Origin: Bacteroidales bacterium
GTDB taxonomy: Bacteria > Bacteroidota > Bacteroidia > Bacteroidales > UBA4181
DNA length: 23,199 nucleotides
Direction of reading: 5' to 3'
NCBI GenBank assembly: GCA_028700615.1
Contig: JAQVSH010000006.1
Span: 1-23,199, forward strand
Positions 7,158-15,534 of this stretch are shown here, piece by piece (position 1 is the stretch's first letter; every line of letters starts with the position of its first letter). The notes below the pieces were generated by a model. The model had not been told where the DNA came from and made no database searches. It saw only the letters and a program-made list of their open reading frames with translations. A program made the position numbers and the translations under genes.

Positions 7158-8093
7158 ATGGCACGCATTTACAAACAATTGACCGAATTGATCGGAAATA
7201 CGCCGTTGCTTGAGCTCTCTAATTTTAATAAAAGACATGGAGCACAGGCCAGAATTATTGCAAAACTGGAATATTTCAATCCGGCCGGAAGTGTAAAAGA
7301 CCGTATCGGAAATGCGTTAATCTCGGAAGCTGAAAAATCAGGTCTGGTTAACAAAAATACGGTGATTGTTGAACCCACGAGCGGTAATACCGGGATTGCA
7401 CTGGCATTTACAGCCGCAGCCAAAGGCTATAAACTCATCCTGACGATGCCCGAAACCTTTAGTATCGAACGGAGAAATTTGCTTAAAGCTTTGGGAGCAG
7501 AACTGGTACTTACCCCCGGAGCGGAAGGTATGGGCGGTGCTATAAAAAAAGCTGAAGAATTAAAAGCATCCATCCCGAATGCCTATCTCCCCAATCAATT
7601 TAAAAATCCCGCCAATCCGGATATTCACCGCAAAACCACTGCAGAAGAAATCTGGCGTGATACGGATGGGGGAATAGACATTTTTGTCAGTGGAATCGGT
7701 ACAGGAGGAACGATTACCGGCGTGGGAGAAGTCCTAAAAGAAAGGAAACCGTCCGTAAAAATTGTCGCTGTCGAACCGACAGATTCTCCCGTATTGTCCG
7801 GCGGGAAAAAAGGACCTCACAAGATACAGGGGATCGGAGCCGGGTTTGTGCCCGATGTTCTGAACCGCTCGGTCATTGATGAAATCATCACGGTGAGCAA
7901 TGAAGATGCCTTTGAAACCAGCCGTTCTCTGGCAAGAAATGAAGGGCTTTTGGTCGGAATCTCTTCCGGAGCCGCGACCTATGCCGCATTACAACTGGCT
8001 TTAAAACCTGAAAATAAAGGAAAATCTATTGTGGTCATCTTACCGGATACCGGAGAAAGATATCTTTCTACCGATCTGTACAAGTTTGATTAA
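7158..8093 (+). CDS. cysK: Cysteine synthase (O-acetylserine sulfhydrylase)
   Basis: A PLP-dependent cytoplasmic enzyme making L-cysteine from O-acetylserine and sulfide. The hallmark segments are all present in a 311-residue protein of normal length. IGNTPLLEL opens the fold, and NPAGSVKDR contains the PLP Lys47. TSGNTGIAL is the substrate loop, GTGGTITG the phosphate-binding glycine loop, and GISSGAA the C-terminal PLP-pyridine contact. Overall features fit the CysK branch better than CysM, but the two are hard to separate by eye; cystathionine beta-synthase lacks support because no CBS domains follow. The next gene, 59 bp downstream, is a second sulfhydrylase, so this is a sulfide-assimilation pair. 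Confidence 0.95.
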   Translation: MARIYKQLTELIGNTPLLELSNFNKRHGAQARIIAKLEYFNPAGSVKDRIGNALISEAEKSGLVNKNTVIVEPTSGNTGIALAFTAAAKGYKLILTMPETFSIERRNLLKALGAELVLTPGAEGMGGAIKKAEELKASIPNAYLPNQFKNPANPDIHRKTTAEEIWRDTDGGIDIFVSGIGTGGTITGVGEVLKERKPSVKIVAVEPTDSPVLSGGKKGPHKIQGIGAGFVPDVLNRSVIDEIITVSNEDAFETSRSLARNEGLLVGISSGAATYAALQLALKPENKGKSIVVILPDTGERYLSTDLYKFD

Positions 8094-8152
8094 TTACAAA
8101 TCTCTTATTTTCAAAACATTAAAAAAATTTATCCTATTATAAAAACAGTCTT

Positions 8153-9496
8153 ATGTCAACACTAAAGCACCGTTTCGAAACCCTGCAATTGCATGCAGGT
8201 CAGGAAGTAGACCCTACCACACAATCCAGGGCTGTTCCCATTTATCAGACTTCGTCCTATGTCTTCAATGACTCCGCCCAGGCCGCCAATTTATTCGGAT
8301 TGAAGGAATTTGGGAATATTTATACCCGGATTCAAAATCCCACTACCGATGTATTTGAAAAAAGAATTGCCGCTTTAGAAGGAGGGGTTGCCGCCCTCGC
8401 GACTTCTTCAGGACAGGCCGCCTCTTTTCTGGCTCTGACCAATATTGCCCAGGCCGGAGACAATATCATTTCTACTTCTTATTTGTACGGAGGTACCTAT
8501 AACCAGTTTAAGGTGCAGTTCAAACGGCTGGGGATTCATGTACATTTTATTGATGGAGACAATCCGGCAGATTTTGAAAAAAAAATTGACGCCAAAACAA
8601 AAGCCATCTACCTGGAAACGATCGGAAATCCCAGATATAATATTCCGGATTTTGATGCCATTGCCAGGATTGCACAGAAACATGATATTCCTTTGGTAGT
8701 TGACAATACCTTCGGAGCCGGCGGATATCTTTTCAGACCACTTGAACACGGGGCCAATATAGTCGTGGAATCAGCCACCAAATGGATCGGCGGCCACGGG
8801 ACCAGTATCGGAGGAGTCATTGTAGACGGAGGAAATTACAATTGGGGTAACGGGAAATATCCTCAGTTTACCGAACCTTCTGAAGGATATCATGGACTGA
8901 AATTCTGGGATGTATTCGGAACTCCGGGCCCTTTCGGAAATATTGCTTTCATCATTCGGGCAAGGGTTGAAGGTTTAAGAGATTACGGGGCCACCCTGAG
9001 CCCTTTCAATGCCTTCCTTTTGCTTCAGGGTTTGGAAACCTTGTCCCTACGGGTTGAGCGACATGTAAGCAATGCATTGGAACTGGCGCTATGGCTGGAA
9101 AAACAACCCGATGTAGAATATGTGGAATATCCGGGGCTTCCTCAAAATCCTTACCATGCCCTTGCCAAAAGATATTTAAAGAACGGATTCGGGGGCGTTT
9201 TAAGTTTTAAGGTGAAAGCCGGCAAAGAGGCGGCCGATCAGATCGTGAATCACGTAAAACTGATCAGTCATCTGGCCAATGTCGGAGATGCCAAAACCCT
9301 GATTATCCACCCTTCAACCACCACCCACAGTCAACTGGATGAGAAAGAGCAATTGAGTTCAGGCGTTATTCCGGGAGTTTTGAGGGTCTCGGTAGGCATT
9401 GAACACATTGAAGATATTAAAGCAGATCTGAGCCATGCTTTTGCCTCAATGTCCTCCCCTGCCCCATTACAAAGTTCAGGCCAAAACGGGCATTAA
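8153..9496 (+). CDS. metY: O-acetylhomoserine aminocarboxypropyltransferase (sulfhydrylase)
   Basis: A PLP enzyme of the Cys/Met gamma-family that makes homocysteine from O-acetylhomoserine and sulfide. Family motifs run in order: FETLQLHAGQEVDPTTQSRA at the N-terminus, YTRIQNPTTDVFEKRIAALE, ATSSGQAASFLAL, and VVDNTFGAGGYLFRP. ESATKWIGGHG follows, with PLP Lys210. The C-terminal segment contains IIHPSTTTHSQL, where cystathionine enzymes differ. Length (447) is slightly above the usual 425-430 because of a tail of about 17 residues rich in Ser, Pro and Gln. That tail is encoded in the 80 bp shared with the convergent outer-membrane gene. The gene follows cysK by 59 bp with no promoter visible between them, so co-transcription is likely. 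Both use sulfide directly, indicating direct sulfhydrylation for methionine synthesis. Confidence 0.94.
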   Translation: MSTLKHRFETLQLHAGQEVDPTTQSRAVPIYQTSSYVFNDSAQAANLFGLKEFGNIYTRIQNPTTDVFEKRIAALEGGVAALATSSGQAASFLALTNIAQAGDNIISTSYLYGGTYNQFKVQFKRLGIHVHFIDGDNPADFEKKIDAKTKAIYLETIGNPRYNIPDFDAIARIAQKHDIPLVVDNTFGAGGYLFRPLEHGANIVVESATKWIGGHGTSIGGVIVDGGNYNWGNGKYPQFTEPSEGYHGLKFWDVFGTPGPFGNIAFIIRARVEGLRDYGATLSPFNAFLLLQGLETLSLRVERHVSNALELALWLEKQPDVEYVEYPGLPQNPYHALAKRYLKNGFGGVLSFKVKAGKEAADQIVNHVKLISHLANVGDAKTLIIHPSTTTHSQLDEKEQLSSGVIPGVLRVSVGIEHIEDIKADLSHAFASMSSPAPLQSSGQNGH

Positions 9497-10751
9497 AATA
9501 ATTGGCATTTTCCTGACTGATGACCGACAGAAGATTGTCAGAAGCGAGGTAAAGCTGAATTACCCCGAGTCTCGCCGAAAGCGCCACTCCCAGGTTTGAG
9601 AAAGATTTTTCACGCATGGTGTAGGTAACTGAACTTTCCAGCCATCGGGTAGGTTGAAAATTGGCTCCCAAAGTAAAAAACGGTTTAAATTTATCTCCGA
9701 TCTTATTGCCATACAATAGAGCGCCTGTGGAAATTTTACCGGTAAGATGATACCGCGCAGTCAGAAAAGGGACCGCATTCAGACTGGTTTTGAATTCAGA
9801 AGGCGTTGAGGTCATGTTCAGAGATTCTTCCAGAGATCCTTCAAAACCGTCATCCCCTTCGGGGTCCACTTCAATCTCTCCGTTTCCGGTAAATTCCTGA
9901 GCGTTTTTAGACCATTTGATAAAACCAATATCATTAATTCCAGCACCAAGTCTGAGTTTTCCCCTTTCATAGGAAGCCGCGAGATCAATGCCAAAACCCA
10001 GATTACTCCCTAAACCCTCTGAATCAAATTCCACTTCTTTATACTTTCCGTCTTCTATCAAAAGCTTCATGGCCCCTGCTGACTCTCCGGTAATATTTAC
10101 ACTTAGCCGGGGATCAGGCTCAGGCGTCATAACCAATTGATTTCCGGTAAACTGTATATACCCGGTCCCAGATAATAATTTGGGCCGAATCGCGATTGCC
10201 AGGGATTCGGTGATCTGACGCCGGTATGTAAAAGCTATTTCAGAAAAAGTATTTATAGACAAAGCAGTGCCACTCAGATCCGTTCCCCCGGCGACCTCAT
10301 CGGTTCCAAAAAGAATAATTTCAAACAATTCTTTAGGCATATTCATCTGCACATCAAGACGTTGTGAAAAGCTTAATCCAAACGTGTTTTTTCCGTTTCC
10401 AAATCCCAGAGAAAAGGGTGTAAACCTGATGTCTGTACCCATTTGTACATCGTTGCTGATATCATTCAGAAACTGTTGTTTACGGGCATCGGAAATATTG
10501 TCGTCAAAAATAGAGGTATAATCTCCATTTTCCTTGAAGAACAAATCTCCGAAATTGGCGCCGGTAGTATTTACCCCAAAATTAATATCACTGACAGGCA
10601 ATCCGATATAAAAGCCCCAGGCAGGTTTCATGGCAATATTGTAAGTACGGCTTACAGGCGTATTATCCATGAAGAAGGCTTGTTGGATCTGCGCATTTGC
10701 AGAAAAAGATCCTAACAGAACCCATGAAAAAAGAAAAATTAATTTTTTCAT
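9417..10751 (-). CDS. PorV-like outer-membrane beta-barrel protein, DUF5723 type
   Basis: A 444-residue secreted protein. The chosen start gives a clean Sec signal peptide (MKKLIFLFSWVLLGSFSANA, cleavage before QIQQ). An upstream in-frame ATG at 10799 would add 16 residues ahead of it and is unlikely. The mature part begins with a segment containing TYNIAMKPAWGFYIGLPVSD and continues as alternating beta-strands. It includes FGLSFSQRLDV, LGAGINDIGFIKWS, the YHLTGKISTGALLYGN segment and LGVIQLYLASDNLLS, and ends in a strand NARFGLNFVMG. This fits the FadL/PorV-like family annotated as DUF5723 in Bacteroidota; the exact function is unknown. A 14-residue hydrophilic tail after the last strand is encoded antisense to the end of metY. 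A -7 element (TACATTTG) lies upstream on the same strand. Confidence 0.85.
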   Translation of the reverse strand: MKKLIFLFSWVLLGSFSANAQIQQAFFMDNTPVSRTYNIAMKPAWGFYIGLPVSDINFGVNTTGANFGDLFFKENGDYTSIFDDNISDARKQQFLNDISNDVQMGTDIRFTPFSLGFGNGKNTFGLSFSQRLDVQMNMPKELFEIILFGTDEVAGGTDLSGTALSINTFSEIAFTYRRQITESLAIAIRPKLLSGTGYIQFTGNQLVMTPEPDPRLSVNITGESAGAMKLLIEDGKYKEVEFDSEGLGSNLGFGIDLAASYERGKLRLGAGINDIGFIKWSKNAQEFTGNGEIEVDPEGDDGFEGSLEESLNMTSTPSEFKTSLNAVPFLTARYHLTGKISTGALLYGNKIGDKFKPFFTLGANFQPTRWLESSVTYTMREKSFSNLGVALSARLGVIQLYLASDNLLSVISQENANYFNARFGLNFVMGQGRTLRQKHGSDLL

Positions 10752-10780
10752 AACGGTTTGGATTTTAGGGTTTAGTGAAA

Positions 10781-10788
10781 CAAATGTA
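10781..10788 (-). promoter_or_regulatory. -7 element for the outer-membrane protein gene
   Basis: On the minus strand the sequence reads TACATTTG, a full TAnnTTTG match about 30 bp before the start codon at 10751. No TTG lies at the ideal 19-20 bp distance; one lies at 15 bp. This supports the downstream start at 10751, because a transcript from here begins after the alternative ATG at 10799. Confidence 0.45.
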
Positions 10789-10934
10789 AATATTTCCACA
10801 AAACAAATATCATCTAATAAGAGAAATTACAACTCCCTCATTGTGGAAAATCATTATCAGATTCGCGGGTTTTTTAAAGCAACTTATAGAGTTCATTACA
10901 TCGGCAATAAACAATATGTAAAAAGATTTGTTTT

Positions 10935-13166
10935 ATGTTTAATGTAATGGCTTCAGAAATGGACTCAGAAAACTTAATAAAAACTCTTCCTGTCACCGGA
11001 ATGCATTGTGCATCTTGTGCTTCGCGTGTTGAGAAAACCCTGAAAGAACAATCCGGAGTCCTTTCGGCCGCTGTAAATCTTGCCAATGCAAGCGCCCGGA
11101 TTGAGTTTACCCGCGGGAAAGTAACCCTTGATGATCTTCAAAAATCCATCCGGGCCATCGGTTTTGATTTGCTGATCACTCAAGAAGAATCCTCGGCAAG
11201 TCATCTGGAAGAAATAAACCGGGAATACCTCAAACGGTTGAAAACCGGAATTATGGGGGCTATGCTGTTTACCCTGCCCACAGTGATGATCGGAATGTTT
11301 TTTATGCAAATTCCTTATGCTAATTATATTCTCTGGGTACTTTCCACTCCGGTGATATTTCTTTTTGGAAGAAATTTTTATCTGAATGCATGGAAACAAG
11401 CCCGCTTAAAAACCGCCAATATGGATACATTGGTGGCTTTAAGTACAGGAGTGGCTTATGTTTTCAGTGTATTTAACACCCTTTTCCCTGCCTTCTGGGA
11501 AGCAAGAGGGATTCATGCGCATGTATATTTTGAAGCGGCCGCCGTAGTCATTACTTTTATTTTACTGGGAAGATTACTGGAAGAAAAAGCCAAGACAAAA
11601 ACAAACACGGCCATCAAAAAACTGATGGGGCTTCAACCTGAAGAAGTCTACAGAATAGAAAACGGAATTTCTATAAAAGTACCTATCGCAGAAGTGAAAC
11701 CCGGAGATGTCCTGCTGGCAAGGCCGGGAGAAAAGATTGCCGTGGACGGTGTTGTGCTTTCCGGATCCTCTTTTGTAAACGAAAGCATGATGACCGGAGA
11801 GGCTGTTGCTGTGCACAAAAAAGAAGGAAATCCGGTTTTTGCCGGCACACTGAATCAGAAAGGCAGTTTTCAATATACCGCACAAAAGATTGGAAAAGAT
11901 ACTCTGCTGGCACAAATTATCCAAAGGGTAGAAGAAGCACAGGGCAGTAAAGCGCCGGTACAGAAGCTCGCGGATCGGGTTGCGGCTGTTTTTGTACCGG
12001 TTGTTATCCTGATTGCTTTACTCTCTTTCTTTCTGTGGTACCTTTTGGGAGGAGACAACGGCCTCACATACGGAATCATGTCTCTGGTCACCGTATTGGT
12101 GATTGCCTGTCCCTGTGCACTGGGGCTGGCCACTCCGACAGCCATTATGGTAGGTCTCGGGAAGGGGGCGGAACAGGGTATTTTGATCAAAGATGCAGAA
12201 GCGCTGGAGATGGCTCATAAAGTGAATACACTGGTTCTCGATAAAACCGGCACTCTTACGGAAGGGAATCCGGTAGTCACCGATTGTTTTTGGAGTGAAG
12301 AAAGTGTCTCCGACAAGAACCTATTACTGAGCATTGAAAAAATTTCAGAACATCCTCTTGCAGAAGCTATTGTGAAGTATTTTTCGGAGCAGGAAGAAGT
12401 TTTGGTAGAAAATTTTGAAAACATACCGGGCAAAGGGGTCAGGGCTATGTTTGGGGAAAATTCCTATTGGGTCGGAAATAAAAGACTGATTGAAGAAAAT
12501 CATATTTCAATTCCCGCCGCGTTCACAGAAAAAGAGCTGCAATGGGAAAAAGAAGCAAAAACAGTGCTCTGGTTTGCCGGAAGAAAAAGTATACTGGCAC
12601 TAATCGCCGTCACGGATCCTTTGAAAAAGACTTCGGCAGAAGCGGTACGACAATTACAAAATATGGGTATTGAAGTACACATGCTTACCGGCGATCATCC
12701 GAAAACAGCGGAAGCCATGGCTTTACAAACCGGAATTACGCATTTTAGGGCCGAAATGTTACCTGCCGGGAAAGAAGAGTACATCAAAGCCCTGCAGGCG
12801 GATGGCAAAATCGTAGCAATGGCCGGAGACGGGATCAATGACAGTGCAGCGCTGGCGAGAGCGGATGTAAGCATTGCCATGGGACACGGTTCGGATATCG
12901 CCATGGATACCGCGAAAATCACCCTGATTTCTTCAGATCTTTTAAAAATTGTTGCGGCCATAAAACTTTCGGGACAAACCGTACGAGCCGTCCGGCAAAA
13001 CCTGTTCTGGGCGTTTATTTATAATCTCACCGGCATCCCAATTGCTGCAGGGGTCTTATATCCGCTGAACGGATTTTTGTTGAATCCTATGATTGCCGGG
13101 GCAGCCATGGCGTTGAGCAGTGTGAGTGTGGTCACAAACAGTCTTCGTTTAAAATGGATGAAATGA
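10935..13166 (+). CDS. copA: Cu+-exporting P1B-type ATPase
   Basis: An inner-membrane pump exporting Cu+ from the cytoplasm at the cost of ATP. A single N-terminal heavy-metal-associated domain carries GMHCASC with Cys25 and Cys28. Eight transmembrane helices are predicted, with the ion-binding motif CPC (Cys392-Pro-Cys394) in the membrane. The actuator motif is MTGEAV, and the phosphorylation site DKTGTLTEG has Asp436. The HP motif SEHPLAEAI marks the nucleotide-binding domain, and the hinge is MAGDGINDS. CPC plus the HP locus indicates a P1B-1 (Cu/Ag) ATPase; Zn/Cd pumps usually have a TM8 Asp/Lys pattern instead. Length (743) is typical. A second in-frame ATG at 10947 is an equally possible start; an AAGATTTG element at 10923-10930, if it is the -7 box, would favour it. 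No copper chaperone or CueR/CsoR gene is adjacent. Confidence 0.95.
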   Translation: MFNVMASEMDSENLIKTLPVTGMHCASCASRVEKTLKEQSGVLSAAVNLANASARIEFTRGKVTLDDLQKSIRAIGFDLLITQEESSASHLEEINREYLKRLKTGIMGAMLFTLPTVMIGMFFMQIPYANYILWVLSTPVIFLFGRNFYLNAWKQARLKTANMDTLVALSTGVAYVFSVFNTLFPAFWEARGIHAHVYFEAAAVVITFILLGRLLEEKAKTKTNTAIKKLMGLQPEEVYRIENGISIKVPIAEVKPGDVLLARPGEKIAVDGVVLSGSSFVNESMMTGEAVAVHKKEGNPVFAGTLNQKGSFQYTAQKIGKDTLLAQIIQRVEEAQGSKAPVQKLADRVAAVFVPVVILIALLSFFLWYLLGGDNGLTYGIMSLVTVLVIACPCALGLATPTAIMVGLGKGAEQGILIKDAEALEMAHKVNTLVLDKTGTLTEGNPVVTDCFWSEESVSDKNLLLSIEKISEHPLAEAIVKYFSEQEEVLVENFENIPGKGVRAMFGENSYWVGNKRLIEENHISIPAAFTEKELQWEKEAKTVLWFAGRKSILALIAVTDPLKKTSAEAVRQLQNMGIEVHMLTGDHPKTAEAMALQTGITHFRAEMLPAGKEEYIKALQADGKIVAMAGDGINDSAALARADVSIAMGHGSDIAMDTAKITLISSDLLKIVAAIKLSGQTVRAVRQNLFWAFIYNLTGIPIAAGVLYPLNGFLLNPMIAGAAMALSSVSVVTNSLRLKWMK

Positions 13167-13201
13167 ACCTCCTCCATAGATACGATGCGCTTTCATTTCA
13201 T
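13158..13201. repeat. Inverted repeat across the copA stop codon
   Basis: ATGAAATGAA (13158-13167, containing the TGA stop) and TTCATTTCAT (13192-13201) are a perfect 10-bp inverted repeat with a 24-nt loop. The stem is AT-rich and has no long T-run after it, so it is at best a weak terminator or mRNA 3'-end hairpin. Confidence 0.3.
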
Positions 13202-13255
13202 TTGATGTAAAACGGTTAAATTTACAGTATGTAATCCTTTAATCTTCCAACCAAT

Positions 13256-15505
13256 ATGTCTTTTGATATAGAAATGATCCGCGGGGTATATGCCTCGTTT
13301 CCCCTGAAAACAGAGCGTGTCCGGAAACTTTTCGGCAGGCCTTTGACGTTGGCTGAAAAACTTTTATATGCTCATCTTTTTGATCCGGAAAATACCGGAT
13401 TATTCAAAAGAGGAAAAGATTATGCAAACTTCCGTCCGGACCGCGTAGCCATGCAAGATGCAACGGCTCAGATGGCCCTGCTGCAATTTATGAATGCCGG
13501 AAGAAACCATACTGCCGTACCGGCTTCTGTACACTGTGACCACCTGATTAAAGCCGAATCCGGAGCTTTGCAGGATCTGGAAAAAGCGATCACTCTTCAC
13601 AGAGAAGTCTATGATTTTCTTAAAAATGCAGCCAATCGTTATGGCATCGGGTTCTGGAAACCCGGGGCCGGAATTATTCATCAGGTAGTACTTGAAAACT
13701 ATGCTTTCCCGGGAGGAATGATGGTCGGAACAGATTCTCACACACCCAATGCAGGAGGTCTGGGAATGCTGGCTATCGGGGTTGGAGGCGCCGATGCGGT
13801 CGATGTGATGACCGGAATGCCCTGGGAACTTAAAATGCCTGAAATCATCGGGGTCAAACTCACCGGAAAACTCAGCGGATGGGCTTCTCCCAAAGATATC
13901 ATACTGAAACTGGCAGGCATCCTGACAGTAAAGGGAGGAACCAATGCCATTATCGAATACTTTGGAGAAGGCGCATCTTCTCTTTCTGCCACCGGTAAAG
14001 CCTCTATCTGCAATATGGGAGCCGAAGTCGGAGCCACCACTTCTGTCTTCGGATATGATGAATCCATGTACAGATATCTCTGTGCCACAGGCAGAAAAGA
14101 AGTTGCCGACCTGGCCGGAAAAATCAGTTGGTGCCTGCAGGCAGATCCCGAAACCGCTGAAAACCCGGAAATCTATTATGACCGCCTGATTGAAATAGAT
14201 CTGGATCAACTCGAACCTTATATCAATGGTCCCTACACCCCTGATGCAGCATTTCCGATTTCGGAATTTGCATCTTATGTAAAAGAAAAGGGTTATCCTG
14301 CAAAAATGGAAATAGGCCTGATAGGCTCCTGCACTAACTCTTCCTACCAGGATCTCAGCCGTGCCGCTTCTATCGCCCGTCAGGCAGTATCCCAAAACAT
14401 AAAACCCAAAGCCCGGTTATTGATTAACCCCGGATCGGAACAGGTGAGATATACTACCGAAAGAGACGGCATCCTGGGAGATCTGACCGCTGTGGGAGGC
14501 CTGGTAATGGCCAATGCCTGCGGTCCCTGTATCGGTCAGTGGAACCGGCTGAATGATCACCCGGAAAAGCCCAATGCTATCGTGACCTCTTTCAATCGGA
14601 ACTTTGCCAAAAGAGTGGACGGAAATCCTAATACCCTCGCTTTTGTGACTTCTCCCGAAATCGTAGTGGCGCTTACGCTGGCCGGAGACCTTCGTTTCAA
14701 CCCGATGAAAGATGCATTGGTCAGCGAGTCCGGAGAAAAAATAATGCTGACCCCTCCTGAAGGGCCCGAATTACCGCCCGCTGGATTTGAAGCCGGAGAA
14801 AACGGGTATATTGCCCCTTCTTCTGAAGGGAAAGGAGAAGATCCCCGGATTGACCCCCATTCAAAGAGACTTCAGAAATTAGCCCCATTTCCTCCGTTGA
14901 ACCCCGTTGACTTTGAAAAAATGTCTTTATTGATCAAGGCTTCGGGAAAATGTACCACAGATCACATCTCTATGGCAGGTTCCTGGCTGAGATTCAGGGG
15001 ACATCTGGAAAATATTTCCGACAATCTTCTGATGGGGGCTGTGAACTGCTTTAATGGCAAGACCAACCAGATATTTAACCCCGCAAACGGAAAATATGAA
15101 GAAGTCTCTTCGGTAGCTAAACAATTTAAAGCTGCAGGGATTTCATCGGTTATTGTTGCCGAAGAAAATTACGGAGAAGGTTCCTCCAGGGAACACGCCG
15201 CCCTGGAACCCAGATTTTTGAATGTTAAAGTGGTTTTGGTTAAGTCGTTTGCCAGAATTCATGAGACCAATCTGAAAAAGCAGGGCATGCTGGCGCTCAC
15301 ATTTATAAATCCTTCTGATTATGATAAAATCAGAGAAAAAGATAAAATTTCTATCTCCGGCATCCGGGAATTTTCTCCCGGAAAACCTCTTTGGGTGAAG
15401 TTGTATCATGAGGACGGATCTGAAGAAGATTTTCAGGCGGCACATTCTTACAATGAGCAACAGATCCAATGGTTTAAGTCAGGGTCTGCTTTAAATTGCA
15501 GATAA
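13256..15505 (+). CDS. acn: Aconitate hydratase (mitochondrial-type aconitase)
   Basis: A [4Fe-4S] enzyme isomerising citrate to isocitrate in the TCA cycle. At 749 residues it has the length of mitochondrial-type aconitase rather than the roughly 890-residue AcnA/IRP type. Cluster ligands are Cys359 (GSCTNSS) and Cys422/Cys425 (NACGPCIGQW). Substrate-binding segments include VGTDSHTPNAGGLGMLAIGV, SFNRNFAKRVDGNPNT and the swivel-domain YGEGSSREHAALEPR. The C-terminal swivel domain is present and complete. It starts a three-gene cluster with isocitrate dehydrogenase 29 bp downstream and citrate synthase after that. This is the oxidative TCA branch, and the same grouping is known in Bacteroides. 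A weak -7-like box (TAAATTTA, 13217-13224) lies 31 bp upstream. Confidence 0.96.
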   Translation: MSFDIEMIRGVYASFPLKTERVRKLFGRPLTLAEKLLYAHLFDPENTGLFKRGKDYANFRPDRVAMQDATAQMALLQFMNAGRNHTAVPASVHCDHLIKAESGALQDLEKAITLHREVYDFLKNAANRYGIGFWKPGAGIIHQVVLENYAFPGGMMVGTDSHTPNAGGLGMLAIGVGGADAVDVMTGMPWELKMPEIIGVKLTGKLSGWASPKDIILKLAGILTVKGGTNAIIEYFGEGASSLSATGKASICNMGAEVGATTSVFGYDESMYRYLCATGRKEVADLAGKISWCLQADPETAENPEIYYDRLIEIDLDQLEPYINGPYTPDAAFPISEFASYVKEKGYPAKMEIGLIGSCTNSSYQDLSRAASIARQAVSQNIKPKARLLINPGSEQVRYTTERDGILGDLTAVGGLVMANACGPCIGQWNRLNDHPEKPNAIVTSFNRNFAKRVDGNPNTLAFVTSPEIVVALTLAGDLRFNPMKDALVSESGEKIMLTPPEGPELPPAGFEAGENGYIAPSSEGKGEDPRIDPHSKRLQKLAPFPPLNPVDFEKMSLLIKASGKCTTDHISMAGSWLRFRGHLENISDNLLMGAVNCFNGKTNQIFNPANGKYEEVSSVAKQFKAAGISSVIVAEENYGEGSSREHAALEPRFLNVKVVLVKSFARIHETNLKKQGMLALTFINPSDYDKIREKDKISISGIREFSPGKPLWVKLYHEDGSEEDFQAAHSYNEQQIQWFKSGSALNCR

Positions 15506-15534
15506 TCAGAATTTTATTGAAAATAAGAAATGAT

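Noticed and set aside
13400..14395. A 331-codon open frame antisense to the aconitase gene
   Set aside because: It lies wholly within a strongly conserved gene, has no recognisable domain and a Cys/Ser/Phe-rich composition typical of an antisense shadow.
15496..15534. TTG start adding 13 residues to isocitrate dehydrogenase
   Set aside because: It overlaps the aconitase stop codon, and the extra residues have no counterpart in the family; the ATG at 15535 gives the expected N-terminus.
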